A stretch of 64,000 bases of DNA from Shewanella jiangmenensis (GTDB lineage Bacteria; Pseudomonadota; Gammaproteobacteria; Enterobacterales; Shewanellaceae), in contig NZ_JAHEPS010000002.1 of the NCBI RefSeq assembly GCF_018596335.1, positions 310,001 to 374,000 on the forward strand, written 5' to 3'. The notes under the pieces were generated by a model, which did not search any database, was not told the DNA's origin, and worked only from the letters and a program-made list of their open reading frames with translations. Of this stretch, positions 53,008-62,104 are shown piece after piece; position 1 is the first letter of the stretch, and each line of letters starts with the position of its first letter. A program made the position numbers and the translations under genes.

Positions 53008-54129
53008 TTGGACAGAGAAGCAGTGCCATTTGATCAATTGCTCAGGGACGAAACCCGTCAGTACCTGCTAAGAGGCATGTTGTGGCTGAGTTCGGCAAGC
53101 CTGGTGTTGCTGTGGGTAACGCTGTTAAGTCTGCTGTTTTCGCCCCATCTTGAGCTCGATTTCGTCCGGGTGATGGCGCTGGTTTTGCCGTTTTCACTTC
53201 TGTGTCTTGCTTTTATCGGCTTGTATTTTTTCCGTTTTCGCCACAGTGGTTTCCATAACTGGGTTTATGGGCATTTGCTCGCGATGGTGGTGGGCTGGCT
53301 GGTGGTAATGTGGATGCTTTCCCACGGCGGCGCATCCATGCTGACCGCGGTGGAGACCCTGTGCGACATCCTGATGTTGCTGATGGCGATAGCCCTGTTT
53401 CCCTCGCTTCGGCTCACAATAGCGGCGGTGTTTCCGCTGCTGCTGTTGTCGGCCTATTTTCGTTTTGAGCTGATGCCGGAAAGCTGGCTCTTTAACCTGG
53501 TGCGTACCTTCTGCCTTGCTGTGTTGCTTCTCAGTGGCCGTGAAATCATTTACGGCTGGTTTCGAAAGGCGGTGCGCCGTGACGCTGAAAAGCGCAAGTT
53601 GCTGAAACATTTTCGCAAAATGGCGCTGGTGGATGGGCTGACTGGCCTCAGTAACCGCCGTCACTTTGACGATATACTCGAGCAGGAAATCCGCGCCGCG
53701 AGCCGCACAGGCCACTCTTTGTGCCTGATTTTGCTCGATATCGATTTCTTCAAGCGGCTCAACGATTCGCTTGGTCATCAGGCTGGAGACGACTGCCTGC
53801 GCCGGATAGGCAAACTGCTTGGCAGTACTTCGCGCCGGCCACGGGATCTGGCCGCCCGCTACGGCGGTGAGGAATTTGCTATTCTGTTACCTGAGACCAG
53901 CCTTGCCGGCGCCGAAGAAGTCGCGACAAAGATTGCCCGTTTGCTCACGCAGGCGGCTATCCCACATCCCGATTCTGACGTTGGCAGTGCCATTACCGTG
54001 TCACAGGGGCTGGTGAAGTGGCAGGCGGGGATGGAAGCCGTGCCTCTGCTCGCGGCCGCCGATGAAGCCTTGTATGAAGCCAAACAGCGGGGTCGCAATC
54101 AATTCCGGGTTGCCAGCATTTCGGCCTGA
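53008..54129 (+). CDS. Membrane diguanylate cyclase with I-site
   Basis: 373 residues; start uncertain (TTG at 53008; GTG at 53023 possible). Residues ~25-190 hold five or six membrane helices with short loops and no extracellular domain. The GGDEF domain (~200-370) contains DGLTGLSNRRHFDD, the active-site motif GGEEF (~285) and the inhibitory site RPRD exactly five residues before it. It should be an active, product-inhibited c-di-GMP synthase. The signal is unknown. Monocistronic, upstream of the second barrel/mini-PBP module, which could use its c-di-GMP only indirectly. Confidence 0.92.
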   Translation: MDREAVPFDQLLRDETRQYLLRGMLWLSSASLVLLWVTLLSLLFSPHLELDFVRVMALVLPFSLLCLAFIGLYFFRFRHSGFHNWVYGHLLAMVVGWLVVMWMLSHGGASMLTAVETLCDILMLLMAIALFPSLRLTIAAVFPLLLLSAYFRFELMPESWLFNLVRTFCLAVLLLSGREIIYGWFRKAVRRDAEKRKLLKHFRKMALVDGLTGLSNRRHFDDILEQEIRAASRTGHSLCLILLDIDFFKRLNDSLGHQAGDDCLRRIGKLLGSTSRRPRDLAARYGGEEFAILLPETSLAGAEEVATKIARLLTQAAIPHPDSDVGSAITVSQGLVKWQAGMEAVPLLAAADEALYEAKQRGRNQFRVASISA

Positions 54130-54250
54130 ACTGAAGAACCCTTAGACCGCCCGACTGACGATTTGTTCAAAATATAACCCTTAAGTTTGCCAATTTGTTG
54201 ACCTGACCTAGTCTTAAAGTTGGATACACTTGGCAACTGTAAGGTTTTAT

Positions 54251-55336
54251 ATGAAATACAAACAGGCAATCTGCCTTGGCGCGCTGGTGATGAGTAGCGC
54301 AGCGCTGGCCGAGGTCAACATATCCGGATTTGCGTCTGTTGTGGGCGGACAGGTGCTGGAAGGCAGTGGTGTCGAGGAGTTTGGTCTGGAGCCGACCTTC
54401 CTTGCAGACTATCCCCTGGTGGGCGCTTATACCGAAGAAATCAGTTTTGAACCGGACACCCTGTTCGGTATTCAGCTCTCAGCCGATCTGCTTGAAGGTT
54501 TGTCGGCAACCGCACAGATAGTGTCCCGCGGTGCCAATGACTTTGAAGCCGACTTTGAGTGGGCGTATCTCTCCTACGAATTTAATGAACACTGGACAGT
54601 GCAGGCCGGTAAAAAGCGGCTGCCGCTTTATTATTACAGTGACTTTTTTGATGTGGGCTTTGCCTACCCCTGGATCCGTCCACCTGCTGATAACTACACC
54701 TGGCAAATCTTCAACTACACAGGTGTCAGCGTGCTCTATAACTACCTGATTGGCGACTGGACCCTGACCGGCCAGGCATATTTTGGCCGTGAGGACGATG
54801 AGCCGAACAAGCTACTGTCAGAGTTCTTTTTTGGCGAGCCAACCCGTGAAATCTGGAAAGATATCGGCGGTATTGTGGCGCAGCTGAATTACGAATGGCT
54901 CGACATTCGCCTGACCCACATGCAATACACCAACGAGCGCTATATCGGCGGCGAACAGGTGGAGTGGGACGGCCAGACCGAGCGCGATGGCAAGTTTTAC
55001 GGCCTGTCAGTCAACATCGACTGGAATAACGTACTGCTGCTGACCGAAATTAACCGACTCACACTGCAAGGCGATGATTTGGATACCTATCTTGTAACTC
55101 TGGGTTACCGATTTGGCAGTGTGATGCCCTTTGTTTCCTATTCAGACTTTGATGACGGCAATGAAATTCATAACACCACATCCTTTGGTGTTCGTTGGGA
55201 TTTTCATCCCTCTGCCGCGTTTAAGATCCAGTACGACGACGTGAGTGACGAAGGCGTCGGCGCCGGTACCGAGGATTCATGGCGGGTTGCCGGGGACTCC
55301 AAGTCCATCAGTCTGGGCGTTGACCTGGTATTTTAG
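54251..55336 (+). CDS. Outer-membrane beta-barrel (porin-like), module 2
   Basis: 361 residues from the ATG at 54251, with TAAGG upstream. Signal peptide MKYKQAICLGALVMSSAALA. Barrel protein ending in VDLVF. Homologous to the barrel at 6605-7852: DTLFGIQLSADL, GKKRLPLYYYS and AYPWIRP correspond to DTMLGLQLNADL, GRLGLDLYMLS and AYSWVRP. Followed after 9 bp by a PstS-like small protein and then by a chemoreceptor. Paralogue of module 1 with a different output gene. Confidence 0.87.
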   Translation: MKYKQAICLGALVMSSAALAEVNISGFASVVGGQVLEGSGVEEFGLEPTFLADYPLVGAYTEEISFEPDTLFGIQLSADLLEGLSATAQIVSRGANDFEADFEWAYLSYEFNEHWTVQAGKKRLPLYYYSDFFDVGFAYPWIRPPADNYTWQIFNYTGVSVLYNYLIGDWTLTGQAYFGREDDEPNKLLSEFFFGEPTREIWKDIGGIVAQLNYEWLDIRLTHMQYTNERYIGGEQVEWDGQTERDGKFYGLSVNIDWNNVLLLTEINRLTLQGDDLDTYLVTLGYRFGSVMPFVSYSDFDDGNEIHNTTSFGVRWDFHPSAAFKIQYDDVSDEGVGAGTEDSWRVAGDSKSISLGVDLVF

Positions 55337-55345
55337 GAGAGAGCC

Positions 55346-55753
55346 ATGAAAACTTTGATTAACTCAATCCTACTGTGTCTGTGTTCAATGCAGGTGTTTG
55401 CCGGAGTGGCTGTGATTGTTCACCCCAATAACGGCGACACCATAGATAAAAAAGCCATCGAAAACATCTACCTTGGCAAAACCAAGTCGTTCCCCGGTGG
55501 CGGTCAGGCGGTGCCGGTAAATCTGGAAGGTGGGCCTGTGCGTGAAGCATTCGACAGCACTGTGCTTGGCAAGTCGTCCAGCCAGCTTAAGTCCTACTGG
55601 TCGCAAAAAGTGTTTACCGGTAAAGGTACGCCGCCAAAGGAAGTGGCCAGCGCCGAAGAGGTGATAGGGCTTGTTTCATCCAACCCCAATATCATTGGCT
55701 ACATTGATAGTAGTCAGGTCAATGGTTCGGTGAAGGTAATTGCCGAGTTCTGA
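55346..55753 (+). CDS. Small PstS-like periplasmic protein, module 2
   Basis: 135 residues; AGGAGAG precedes the ATG. Signal peptide [19 protein letters not shown]. The body matches the paralogue at 7855: [17 protein letters not shown] and [19 protein letters not shown] correspond to LVDIFMGRYNTFPDGA and DSYWARLQFSGRVTQPEEL. It is a single-lobe fragment of a phosphate-type binding protein. Between a barrel and a chemoreceptor, a periplasmic ligand presenter is the natural inference. Confidence 0.84.
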   Translation: MKTLINSILLCLCSMQVFAGVAVIVHPNNGDTIDKKAIENIYLGKTKSFPGGGQAVPVNLEGGPVREAFDSTVLGKSSSQLKSYWSQKVFTGKGTPPKEVASAEEVIGLVSSNPNIIGYIDSSQVNGSVKVIAEF

Positions 55754-55800
55754 TAGCCGGTGCCGGCGTTTGCCGGCACCTTGCTCAGAGGGGGCTGCCC

Positions 55801-57420
55801 ATGTCGTGGTTCAATAACCTTTCCATATTCAAAAAAGTTGCAGTGGTGTTTGTGCTGTCGGTGGCCATTTTTATGGTTAACCTCGGTATCAGTCTGGTGT
55901 CCATCAGTAAAAATCGCGCCACACTCGACTTTATGGAGCAGAAGATTTATCAGCGGGTGGAGCTTGCCAACCAGAATGTCATGTTGGTGCAGCGTCTTGA
56001 TGAGGTTTACACCCAGGCGGTGTCGCTGGCCGATGAAGAGCTGCTCGAGCAGGCGGGCAACCACTATCAGGAGCTGGCCAATAATCTGGGGCTGCTGTTT
56101 GAGTCTGACACACTCAAATCAGCCGATCTTAAGACCATCAGCACAGAGCTTGCTGACTACAAGCAAATGACCTCATCACTCGCCAAAAGCATGCTGGACG
56201 GCACCGCCGATATGGCCAATATTGCCACCGTAAGCCAGCAAAAAAGTGCCGCCTATGAAGGGGTTCTGAGGCAAATTCAGGCTTACAAGCAGGCCAAGGT
56301 TGAGGAATTTCAAAACACCATCAGGGAGGCAGCCGAGCGCTCCGAAAACAGCCTATGGCTGACCATGGCGGTGGGAGTAGGGCTGCTGCTTATTATGGCG
56401 GTGGTTACTATGTCGATTGGGCGCGCCATCAGCCAAAGTGCCAAAGGCGTTGCGCGTTCTCTTGGGGAGCTTGCCGACGGCAAGGGTGATTTGACCGACC
56501 AGTTGCCGGTCAGCAGCAACGATGAGTTGGGGCAGGTGGCCGGTAACTTTAACCGCTTTCTTGGCTTACTGGCCGAGTCGATTCAGCGGGTGGTAAATGT
56601 AACCGCACCGCTGCTGGACAGCGCCCACGATTTGAATGCCAAAATGGAAGCGGCAAGCGCAGCAACCGAGCAGCAAAGCCGTGATGCCCGCAACGTGCAA
56701 AGCTCAATGGAAGAGATGCGCCATTCTGTGACCGACATATCCCACAATGCCAGCCAGGCGGCGGAAGCGGCCAAAATTGCCGAAAAAGAGGCGATGAGCG
56801 GGATGGCGGTGGTGCAGCGCACCATGAGTATTTCCCGCGAGCTGAACGCTGAAATTGCCCAGGCATCCAATTCCATCAATGAGCTGGCGCGAGATACCGA
56901 GAGTGTGACATCCATTTTGAACGTGATCACCTCCATTGCTGAGCAAACCAACCTGTTGGCGCTCAATGCCGCGATTGAGGCAGCGAGGGCGGGTGAGCAG
57001 GGGCGGGGATTTGCGGTGGTGGCCGATGAAGTGCGGGCGCTGGCATCGAAAACGGCGGATGCCACCAAAGAAATCCGCGAAGTGCTGACCCGGCTTAAAG
57101 GCGCGGCGGAGTCTTCTGTCAGTACCATGAACACGGCAATGAGCAAGTCGTCTGAAAATGAAGAGCATGCGGGGAAAACCGGCCGGGCGCTGGAGAGCAT
57201 TCAGCAGCAGATTGTGAGTATTACCGCCATGAACAGCCATATTGCCAAGGCGACTGACGAGCAGTCTCAGGTGGCATCCTTGGTGGTAGATAACGTGGTG
57301 GACATGAACTCCTCTCTCGAGCACACCCTCAGTATCCTAAGTCAGGTGCAGCAGTTGTCTTCAGGCTTATCTGACTTTGCTGATGCGCTGCAAAGTGCCA
57401 CGTCCCAGTTCAGGCTCTGA
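55801..57420 (+). CDS. Methyl-accepting chemotaxis protein
   Basis: 539 residues. Membrane helix ~10-30, a helical periplasmic ligand-binding region (~35-185, four-helix-bundle type), membrane helix ~190-212, HAMP (~213-265) and a long signalling hairpin. The tip sequence [35 protein letters not shown] (pieces [18 protein letters not shown] and [12 protein letters not shown], ~380-415) is intact, so coupling to CheA/CheW is expected. Last gene of the second barrel/mini-PBP module, replacing the diguanylate cyclase of module 1. Confidence 0.93.
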   Translation: MSWFNNLSIFKKVAVVFVLSVAIFMVNLGISLVSISKNRATLDFMEQKIYQRVELANQNVMLVQRLDEVYTQAVSLADEELLEQAGNHYQELANNLGLLFESDTLKSADLKTISTELADYKQMTSSLAKSMLDGTADMANIATVSQQKSAAYEGVLRQIQAYKQAKVEEFQNTIREAAERSENSLWLTMAVGVGLLLIMAVVTMSIGRAISQSAKGVARSLGELADGKGDLTDQLPVSSNDELGQVAGNFNRFLGLLAESIQRVVNVTAPLLDSAHDLNAKMEAASAATEQQSRDARNVQSSMEEMRHSVTDISHNASQAAEAAKIAEKEAMSGMAVVQRTMSISRELNAEIAQASNSINELARDTESVTSILNVITSIAEQTNLLALNAAIEAARAGEQGRGFAVVADEVRALASKTADATKEIREVLTRLKGAAESSVSTMNTAMSKSSENEEHAGKTGRALESIQQQIVSITAMNSHIAKATDEQSQVASLVVDNVVDMNSSLEHTLSILSQVQQLSSGLSDFADALQSATSQFRL

Positions 57421-57532
57421 TGTTAAGGACGAAAGTCGGCGAGTTGCTTGTTGACTACCCTGAGCTTGCTGAGCCCGTGCCTGATTTAATGGCACAGTTG
57501 CAGGTTTCAAGTTTCATCGAGCAAGGCTGCGA

Positions 57533-57584
57533 GTCGATAAGTCGGTCGATAGGTCGATAGGTCGCTAGGTCGATAAGTCGATAA
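57533..57584. repeat. 8-bp tandem repeat, about six copies
   Basis: GTCGATAA, a partial GTCG, then GTCGATAG twice, GTCGCTAG and GTCGATAA twice lie in a row after the chemoreceptor gene. Likely variable between strains. Confidence 0.9.
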
Positions 57585-57596
57585 GTTTACAAACAA

Positions 57597-57620
57597 TAAC
57601 GCCGGCAATTGCCGGCGTTA
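57597..57620. repeat. 24-bp perfect palindrome
   Basis: TAACGCCGGC (57597-57606) mirrors GCCGGCGTTA (57611-57620) around AATT. It may end transcripts from either side (chemoreceptor, motility protein), though neither side has a clear T tract. Confidence 0.8.
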
Positions 57621-57643
57621 TGGGTTAAGCCCTGAACTTTTAC

Positions 57644-57688
57644 CCTCGAAGCTTGAGCCTCGAAGCTTGAACCTCAAAGCTTGAACCT
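57644..57688. repeat. 14-bp tandem repeat, three copies
   Basis: CCTCGAAGCTTGAG, CCTCGAAGCTTGAA and CCTCAAAGCTTGAA followed by CCTTA. Each unit contains the palindrome AAGCTT. Abuts the 3' end of the motility-type gene. Confidence 0.9.
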
Positions 57689-57699
57689 TAGTGTAAAGC

Positions 57700-57900
57700 T
57701 CAGGCGGTGGTATCGATGTTGTGGCCGATATTGCCCACCGGGGCGGATTTGGGTGCAGGCGCGGTAGCGGCATTAATCAAATCCACGGCAATTTGCCCCT
57801 CAACTTTTTGCTGCTCTTTGGCAAGCTGGGCAACCTTAACCCCAACCGCGCCGTTGCTCAGGTTCGGTTCGATATTTGCTGTGCTGATGGACATCGCCAT
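57700..57900 (-). CDS. Small YjfB-like putative motility protein
   Basis: 66 residues from the ATG at 57900, with GGAG 9 bp before it; an upstream TTG overlaps that site. MAMSISTANIEPNL, a helical middle (VAQLAKEQQKVEGQIAVDLI) and a C-terminal end IGHNIDTTA fit the short YjfB-type family annotated as putative motility protein. Cytoplasmic, no signal peptide. It lies next to a chemoreceptor, which agrees with a motility link. The family call is moderate. Confidence 0.5.
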   Translation of the reverse strand: MAMSISTANIEPNLSNGAVGVKVAQLAKEQQKVEGQIAVDLINAATAPAPKSAPVGNIGHNIDTTA

Positions 57901-58005
57901 AATGTACTTCTCCAATGGTGGCCGAAACCTTTTATCGGCGCCCTGCCAGTAAACTTTAGCCCCCGAGGCCTGATTTGCAAGGCGCCGTATGGTTCGCCCG
58001 GGCGA

Positions 58006-59406
58006 TTATTGGCTCGCCGCCTTTGTAGCCAAGAGCTTACGACCAAGTAAAATTACAGTCGTCAGCAGGATAGAGCCCACAATCAGACCGATGGCCAGCG
58101 CTACGTTTTGCAGTGAGGTCGGATCCCACACCAGCATGCCGCCAAGGCCAACCATCATCACGCCGGACATGAGTTTGAGCGACTCGCCCTCTTTCTCACT
58201 GAGCTTGCGTTTGCCCAGGGTCAGGGCAAATACCAGCACAATCAGCGCCAGCGGGATCACATACACCAGGTTGTACATCACCAGATAAAAATAGCGTTCG
58301 GTTGACGGCAGTTCGTGCATCGCCAGCACACTGGTGTAAATCATCGGGAAACCGGCGGTGCACAGCAGCTCGTAGGCGTTGGCAAGGATGGCCAGTACTG
58401 TGGTGCCTATTATCATGGCGGTCATGGAGCTGGCGCTGGAAAGCTTGCCCATCCGCTTGATAAGACCAGTGCGCTTTTCGGCCGACATCGACAGGGTGAC
58501 TTCACCCTTTTCGAAGAAAAAGTCCTTGATGTTAAGGCTGCCGGCTACCAGTGCCAGCACCCCGGCGGCAAGGATAATGGTGCCGCCATCACCGTCGGCG
58601 CCAAGGAGTTCAAACATGTTGAGCCAGGCCGTCATAAACAGGAAGTAAATAAAGCCTGAGAAAAACACAAAGATGCCGCCGACAATCAGCATCCGGCTGC
58701 GGCTCTTGGCGTTGACCATGATCGACAGCAAAAACAGCAGCACAAAGAAGGCGCAGGGGTTAAAGGCATCGACCCCGGCAAGTACCAGCGTCAGCAGCGG
58801 CAGAGATAACTGATCCGGTGTCACCACACCGATAAAGGGCAGCTCCACCGGTTGCACATTGCTGCTGGCGGAGGTGTCAGCGCCTGAGTCACAGGTGCCC
58901 GCCTCGGTTGATGAGCTGCAGGTGCCAAAAAGTGGCGCATTGCCCGCTGGCGCAGTAACAGGTGTATCGTCGCTGGCATCGAGCACGCCGCCAAGGCTTA
59001 AGTAGCATTCCTTCAGGCGCGATACCAAAAAGGCACCTGTTACTTCGGCGCTGCTGTAGCCTATGCTGGCTTTGCCGCAAATGGCAAAGAAGGGCACAGA
59101 GCGGGTGTCTGTGCCGGTTGCCGAGGCGATTTGCTGCCATTTATCCCGCGCGCCGGGGGCGGTGATCATCTCCGATTCCAGCGAAATCCAGGGGTACTTT
59201 TTCGGCAGTTCATCGATAAAGGGATGCGCCTCAGCGCAGTGTGGGCAAGTCTTGGACCAGAAAAAATACAGTTTGACCACAGGCTTACCGCTGGCGTCCT
59301 TTGCGTGCCAAAGCGGGTTGTCCGGCGAATGTCCTTCGTGGGCATAGGATGAAAAACTGATACTGGCAAACAGCATCAACAGCGTAACAAAGATAGCGCG
59401 GACCAT
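58006..59406 (-). CDS. Periplasmic thioredoxin fused to CcdA/DsbD-like membrane domain
   Basis: 466 residues from the ATG at 59406, supported by GGGAGG. A signal peptide or first membrane helix (VRAIFVTLLMLFASISFSSYA) precedes a thioredoxin-like domain with SKTCPHCAEAH (C54, C57). A Ser/Cys-rich linker (~135-185) is followed by seven or so membrane helices of the CcdA/DsbD-beta type: FNPCAFF (~215) and ELLCTAGFP (~346) carry the paired membrane cysteines. The order thioredoxin-then-membrane is the reverse of the C-terminal thioredoxin in DsbD. It should carry reducing power from cytoplasmic thioredoxin to a periplasmic partner, perhaps cytochrome maturation or disulphide repair. Confidence 0.85.
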   Translation of the reverse strand: MVRAIFVTLLMLFASISFSSYAHEGHSPDNPLWHAKDASGKPVVKLYFFWSKTCPHCAEAHPFIDELPKKYPWISLESEMITAPGARDKWQQIASATGTDTRSVPFFAICGKASIGYSSAEVTGAFLVSRLKECYLSLGGVLDASDDTPVTAPAGNAPLFGTCSSSTEAGTCDSGADTSASSNVQPVELPFIGVVTPDQLSLPLLTLVLAGVDAFNPCAFFVLLFLLSIMVNAKSRSRMLIVGGIFVFFSGFIYFLFMTAWLNMFELLGADGDGGTIILAAGVLALVAGSLNIKDFFFEKGEVTLSMSAEKRTGLIKRMGKLSSASSMTAMIIGTTVLAILANAYELLCTAGFPMIYTSVLAMHELPSTERYFYLVMYNLVYVIPLALIVLVFALTLGKRKLSEKEGESLKLMSGVMMVGLGGMLVWDPTSLQNVALAIGLIVGSILLTTVILLGRKLLATKAASQ

Positions 59407-59552
59407 ATGGCCTCCCTTCCCGGTATTGCCGGGCGCAAAACAAAACCGCAAAACAAAACCTTTGTTACTACTTTAACGAAAACGCATGCAGGGGCTAAAT
59501 CGGCCTGTCAAAACTGTAAATTGCATCAGAAAATGAACCGATTATGAGAAGC

Positions 59553-59578
59553 AAAAGGCCTTCGTGAGAAGGCCTTTT
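59553..59578. terminator. Bidirectional terminator
   Basis: AAAAGGCCTT (59553-59562) pairs with AAGGCCTTTT (59569-59578) across CGTGAG. It lies 7 bp beyond the stop of the minus-strand gene at 59585. Confidence 0.88.
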
Positions 59579-59584
59579 GGGTGC

Positions 59585-60046
59585 TCAGAGCGCTTTGATG
59601 AAAGGCTCTCGCGGGGCGGGGGTGACATCGGCAAGCATTTGCTCGGCGGGCATCTCGGGTTCATTGCACCAAAAGAGCCGCACATCACGGTTTTCGGCGT
59701 TGCCGGCGGTGAGAATGCGGCTGACCATGGCCGAACCGAAACCGCCTTTGCTCAGAAACTCCTTTACCCGCTCAATCCGGCGCTCAGCAAGCCACATGTT
59801 GTATTTTTGCAGGTCGGCGTTGCCAAGCTCACGGTCGAATTCAAATTCGATTAAAAGGTAACCTTTATTGCTGCTCGCCTGCGTTTGCGAAGACTCAATC
59901 AGCTGCTTTAGGGTGTTGCCGCCACTGGCGTCAAAGTACGAACTGTTCCTGTCAAAACTCACAAGGCCGAGTTCTGTTCTGTCCAGACATTTAGCGTTGG
60001 CATTAAATGCCAATATTAAGATAAGTGCAGAAATATGTTTTAACAT
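59585..60046 (-). CDS. Exported OmpA-like domain protein
   Basis: 153 residues with signal peptide MLKHISALILILAFNANA. The mature part has the layout of an OmpA C-terminal domain: a beta strand with F-D-x-(N/S) (VSFDRNSSYFDASGGNTL), a helix (KQLIES), a strand (LLIEFEFDRELGNADLQKYN, in parts) and RRIERVKEFLSKGG with RILTAGNAENRDVRLFW. The usual peptidoglycan-binding D and R positions are partly kept. Three cysteines are present. Assigned by pattern only. Stand-alone gene. Confidence 0.6.
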   Translation of the reverse strand: MLKHISALILILAFNANAKCLDRTELGLVSFDRNSSYFDASGGNTLKQLIESSQTQASSNKGYLLIEFEFDRELGNADLQKYNMWLAERRIERVKEFLSKGGFGSAMVSRILTAGNAENRDVRLFWCNEPEMPAEQMLADVTPAPREPFIKAL

Positions 60047-60302
60047 CAGGGTTCCGTAAAGAATATTGTACTGTTTATTATTTATTTTTGGTGGTCAATT
60101 TAAGACATTGTTAGCCTGATTTCAATTTGAGAACCGGCCAAAAAAAGCGGCGGCTGCGACGGGGGTAAACGTCAGAAAAAGGACACCGCAAAAAGAGCGG
60201 CGTGAAGGCGGTTCTCTGCGGCATGGCGTCAGGATTTTGGCTGAAAAAAATTTTTTACGTCTGTCACTTTTTCCTCGCCATGGGCAGATTTTTTTTGTTA
60301 TA

Positions 60303-60319
60303 ACACAACTAATTTGTGT
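60303..60319. promoter_or_regulatory. OhrR-type operator
   Basis: ACACAA-CTAAT-TTGTGT is a 17-bp dyad between the putative promoter (TTATAACAC) and the ohrR start codon. The position and symmetry fit autoregulation by a MarR/OhrR regulator. Confidence 0.65.
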
Positions 60320-60341
60320 GCAACTTAAATTGGAGCGCAAG

Positions 60342-60776
60342 ATGCAAGATCCATTGGCGCTTGACCGTCAGGTCTGTTTTTCTTTGTACCGTGCAAGTAA
60401 TGCCATGATCCGCGCCTACCGCCCTGTGCTCGATGGTCTGGGGCTGACTTACCCACAATACCTGGTGATGCTGGTGCTGTGGGAAGAAGAAGGGCTCAGT
60501 GTCAAGGCGCTGGGTGAGCGGCTGCATCTGGACTCGGGCACGCTCACGCCGCTGCTGAAACGCCTCGAGCAAAAGGGCCTTATCAGCCGTGGGCGCAGCG
60601 AGCAGGATGAAAGGGTGCGGGTACTGCACCTGACCGACGATGGCCGTATTCTTAAACGCGGCGCCCGTGATATTCCCGACCGGATGCGCTGCATGGTGGG
60701 CACAGGTCTTGAAGAGCTCGCCGAGCTTAAAAGGCTGTGCGACAAGGCGGCCAAATTGCTTGAGCGGGAGCTGTAA
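60342..60776 (+). CDS. ohrR: OhrR-like MarR-family peroxide regulator
   Basis: 144 residues from the ATG at 60342, supported by TTGGAG. RQVCFSLYRASNAMIRAYRPVL contains the reactive cysteine near residue 12-15 and matches OhrR closely in parts (FSLYRASNAM, GLTYPQYLVMLVLWE, LDSGTLTPLLKRLE, DERVRVLHLT). It is a repressor released by organic peroxides. No ohr gene follows; the next gene is a FAD-dependent oxidoreductase, which is unusual. An operator-like dyad lies upstream. Confidence 0.85.
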   Translation: MQDPLALDRQVCFSLYRASNAMIRAYRPVLDGLGLTYPQYLVMLVLWEEEGLSVKALGERLHLDSGTLTPLLKRLEQKGLISRGRSEQDERVRVLHLTDDGRILKRGARDIPDRMRCMVGTGLEELAELKRLCDKAAKLLEREL

Positions 60777-60832
60777 ACTTTCGAAAATTCTGACTATTGT
60801 CATACAGACAAGGCAGCAACGGCGAAGCGCAA

Positions 60833-62071
60833 ATGAGCATGATGACAGACATGGATGTGCTGGTGGTCGGTGGCGGTATTGCCGGTGTGGGCGTGGCGCA
60901 GTTTGCGGCGGCGGCCGGTTACAGCGTTACCCTGGTGGAGCGCGGCCTGATTGGCAGCGAAACCTCAGCCAACTCCAGCAAGCTTATCCACGGCGGGCTC
61001 AGATACCTTGAAAGCTTTCAGCTCGATCTGGTGCGTAAGTCACTCAAAGAGCGGCGTAAGCTGCTTGAGCTTGCGCCAGAGCTGGTTAAACCCGTGCCGT
61101 TTTATATCCCGGTTTATCGAACCAGCAAGCGCGGCGCTTTGACGATTCGCGCCGGCTTGTCCCTCTACGGTTTACTCAGTGAATTTGACCCCCTTGGCCG
61201 CTTTCGGCGTGTACCGGCGAAAAACTGGCAAACGCTTTGCGGCCTGAAAACCGATGGCCTTGAGGCGGTGTTCCAGTATTGGGATGCCCAGACTGACGAC
61301 AGTCGCTTGTGTCAGGCGGTTGCCCACAGCGCGCTGCTGCTTGGCACCCGCCTTTGTGAGCACACTGAAGTTACCGCCATCAGCCATGGCAAAGATGGCT
61401 GTCAGGTGAGCCTGCTTAAGCATTTTCAACACGGACAAGCCCCAGTGCCAGCCGAGGTGCGTGCTGCGCTGGTGGTAAACGCCTGCGGCCCCTGGGTCAA
61501 TCAACTGCTGGATTGTGTTAGTCCGCCGGTGGCCAAACTGGCGATTGACTGGGTGCAGGGCGCGCACTTGCTGCTCGACCTGCCGCCGCCTGACGGCATT
61601 TTGTATCTTGAGTCCCCCATCGACCAACGGGTGGTCTTTGTGATGCCCTGGTACGGCAAAACCCTGGTCGGCACCACTGAAACCCGCTTAAGCTCCCTTG
61701 ACACTGTGGCGGTGACCGAGGCCGAAAAGCGCTATTTGCTGTCGCTTTACAGCCATTACTTTCCGCAAAAAGGCGATGTGGCGGCGCTTGAGTCTTTTAT
61801 CTGCGGCAGTTTTTGCGGGGTGAGGGTGCTGCCAAAGCTTCCCGGTGATGCCTTTCATGCACCGCGGGATACTCTGATGCATCTCGACCCGACCCATCCA
61901 CGGCTTTTGAGCATTTATGGCGGCAAACTCACCACCTTCAGAAGCAGTGCGGCCGATGTGCTGGGCTGGATTACCGCGAGCCTTGGGCCACGCCAGCCAA
62001 TTGCCAATGTCGATAAACTTAAGCTGGCAATTGCGCCGCCGCGGGATGATTTTATCGGCCAAACAGGCTAA
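60833..62071 (+). CDS. Short GlpD-like FAD-dependent oxidoreductase
   Basis: 412 residues from the ATG at 60833; nearby ATGs are possible. FAD-binding VVGGGIAGVGVAQFAAAAGYS, then GSETSANSSKLIHGGLRYLE and IYGGKLTTFR are hallmarks of GlpD (glycerol-3-phosphate dehydrogenase). The C-terminal domain of about 100 residues found in E. coli GlpD (501 residues) is missing, so function in glycerol metabolism is uncertain. It follows ohrR by 56 bp and may belong to the same unit. Confidence 0.85.
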   Translation: MSMMTDMDVLVVGGGIAGVGVAQFAAAAGYSVTLVERGLIGSETSANSSKLIHGGLRYLESFQLDLVRKSLKERRKLLELAPELVKPVPFYIPVYRTSKRGALTIRAGLSLYGLLSEFDPLGRFRRVPAKNWQTLCGLKTDGLEAVFQYWDAQTDDSRLCQAVAHSALLLGTRLCEHTEVTAISHGKDGCQVSLLKHFQHGQAPVPAEVRAALVVNACGPWVNQLLDCVSPPVAKLAIDWVQGAHLLLDLPPPDGILYLESPIDQRVVFVMPWYGKTLVGTTETRLSSLDTVAVTEAEKRYLLSLYSHYFPQKGDVAALESFICGSFCGVRVLPKLPGDAFHAPRDTLMHLDPTHPRLLSIYGGKLTTFRSSAADVLGWITASLGPRQPIANVDKLKLAIAPPRDDFIGQTG

Positions 62072-62104
62072 AGTGTGCGCCGATTTTAAACGGGAGAGCC
62101 AAAC

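Noticed and set aside
54181..54208. Sigma-28 type promoter (TTAAGTTT ... GACCTGAC) before module 2
   Set aside because: The -35 half is acceptable, but the -10 half matches GCCGATAA too poorly.
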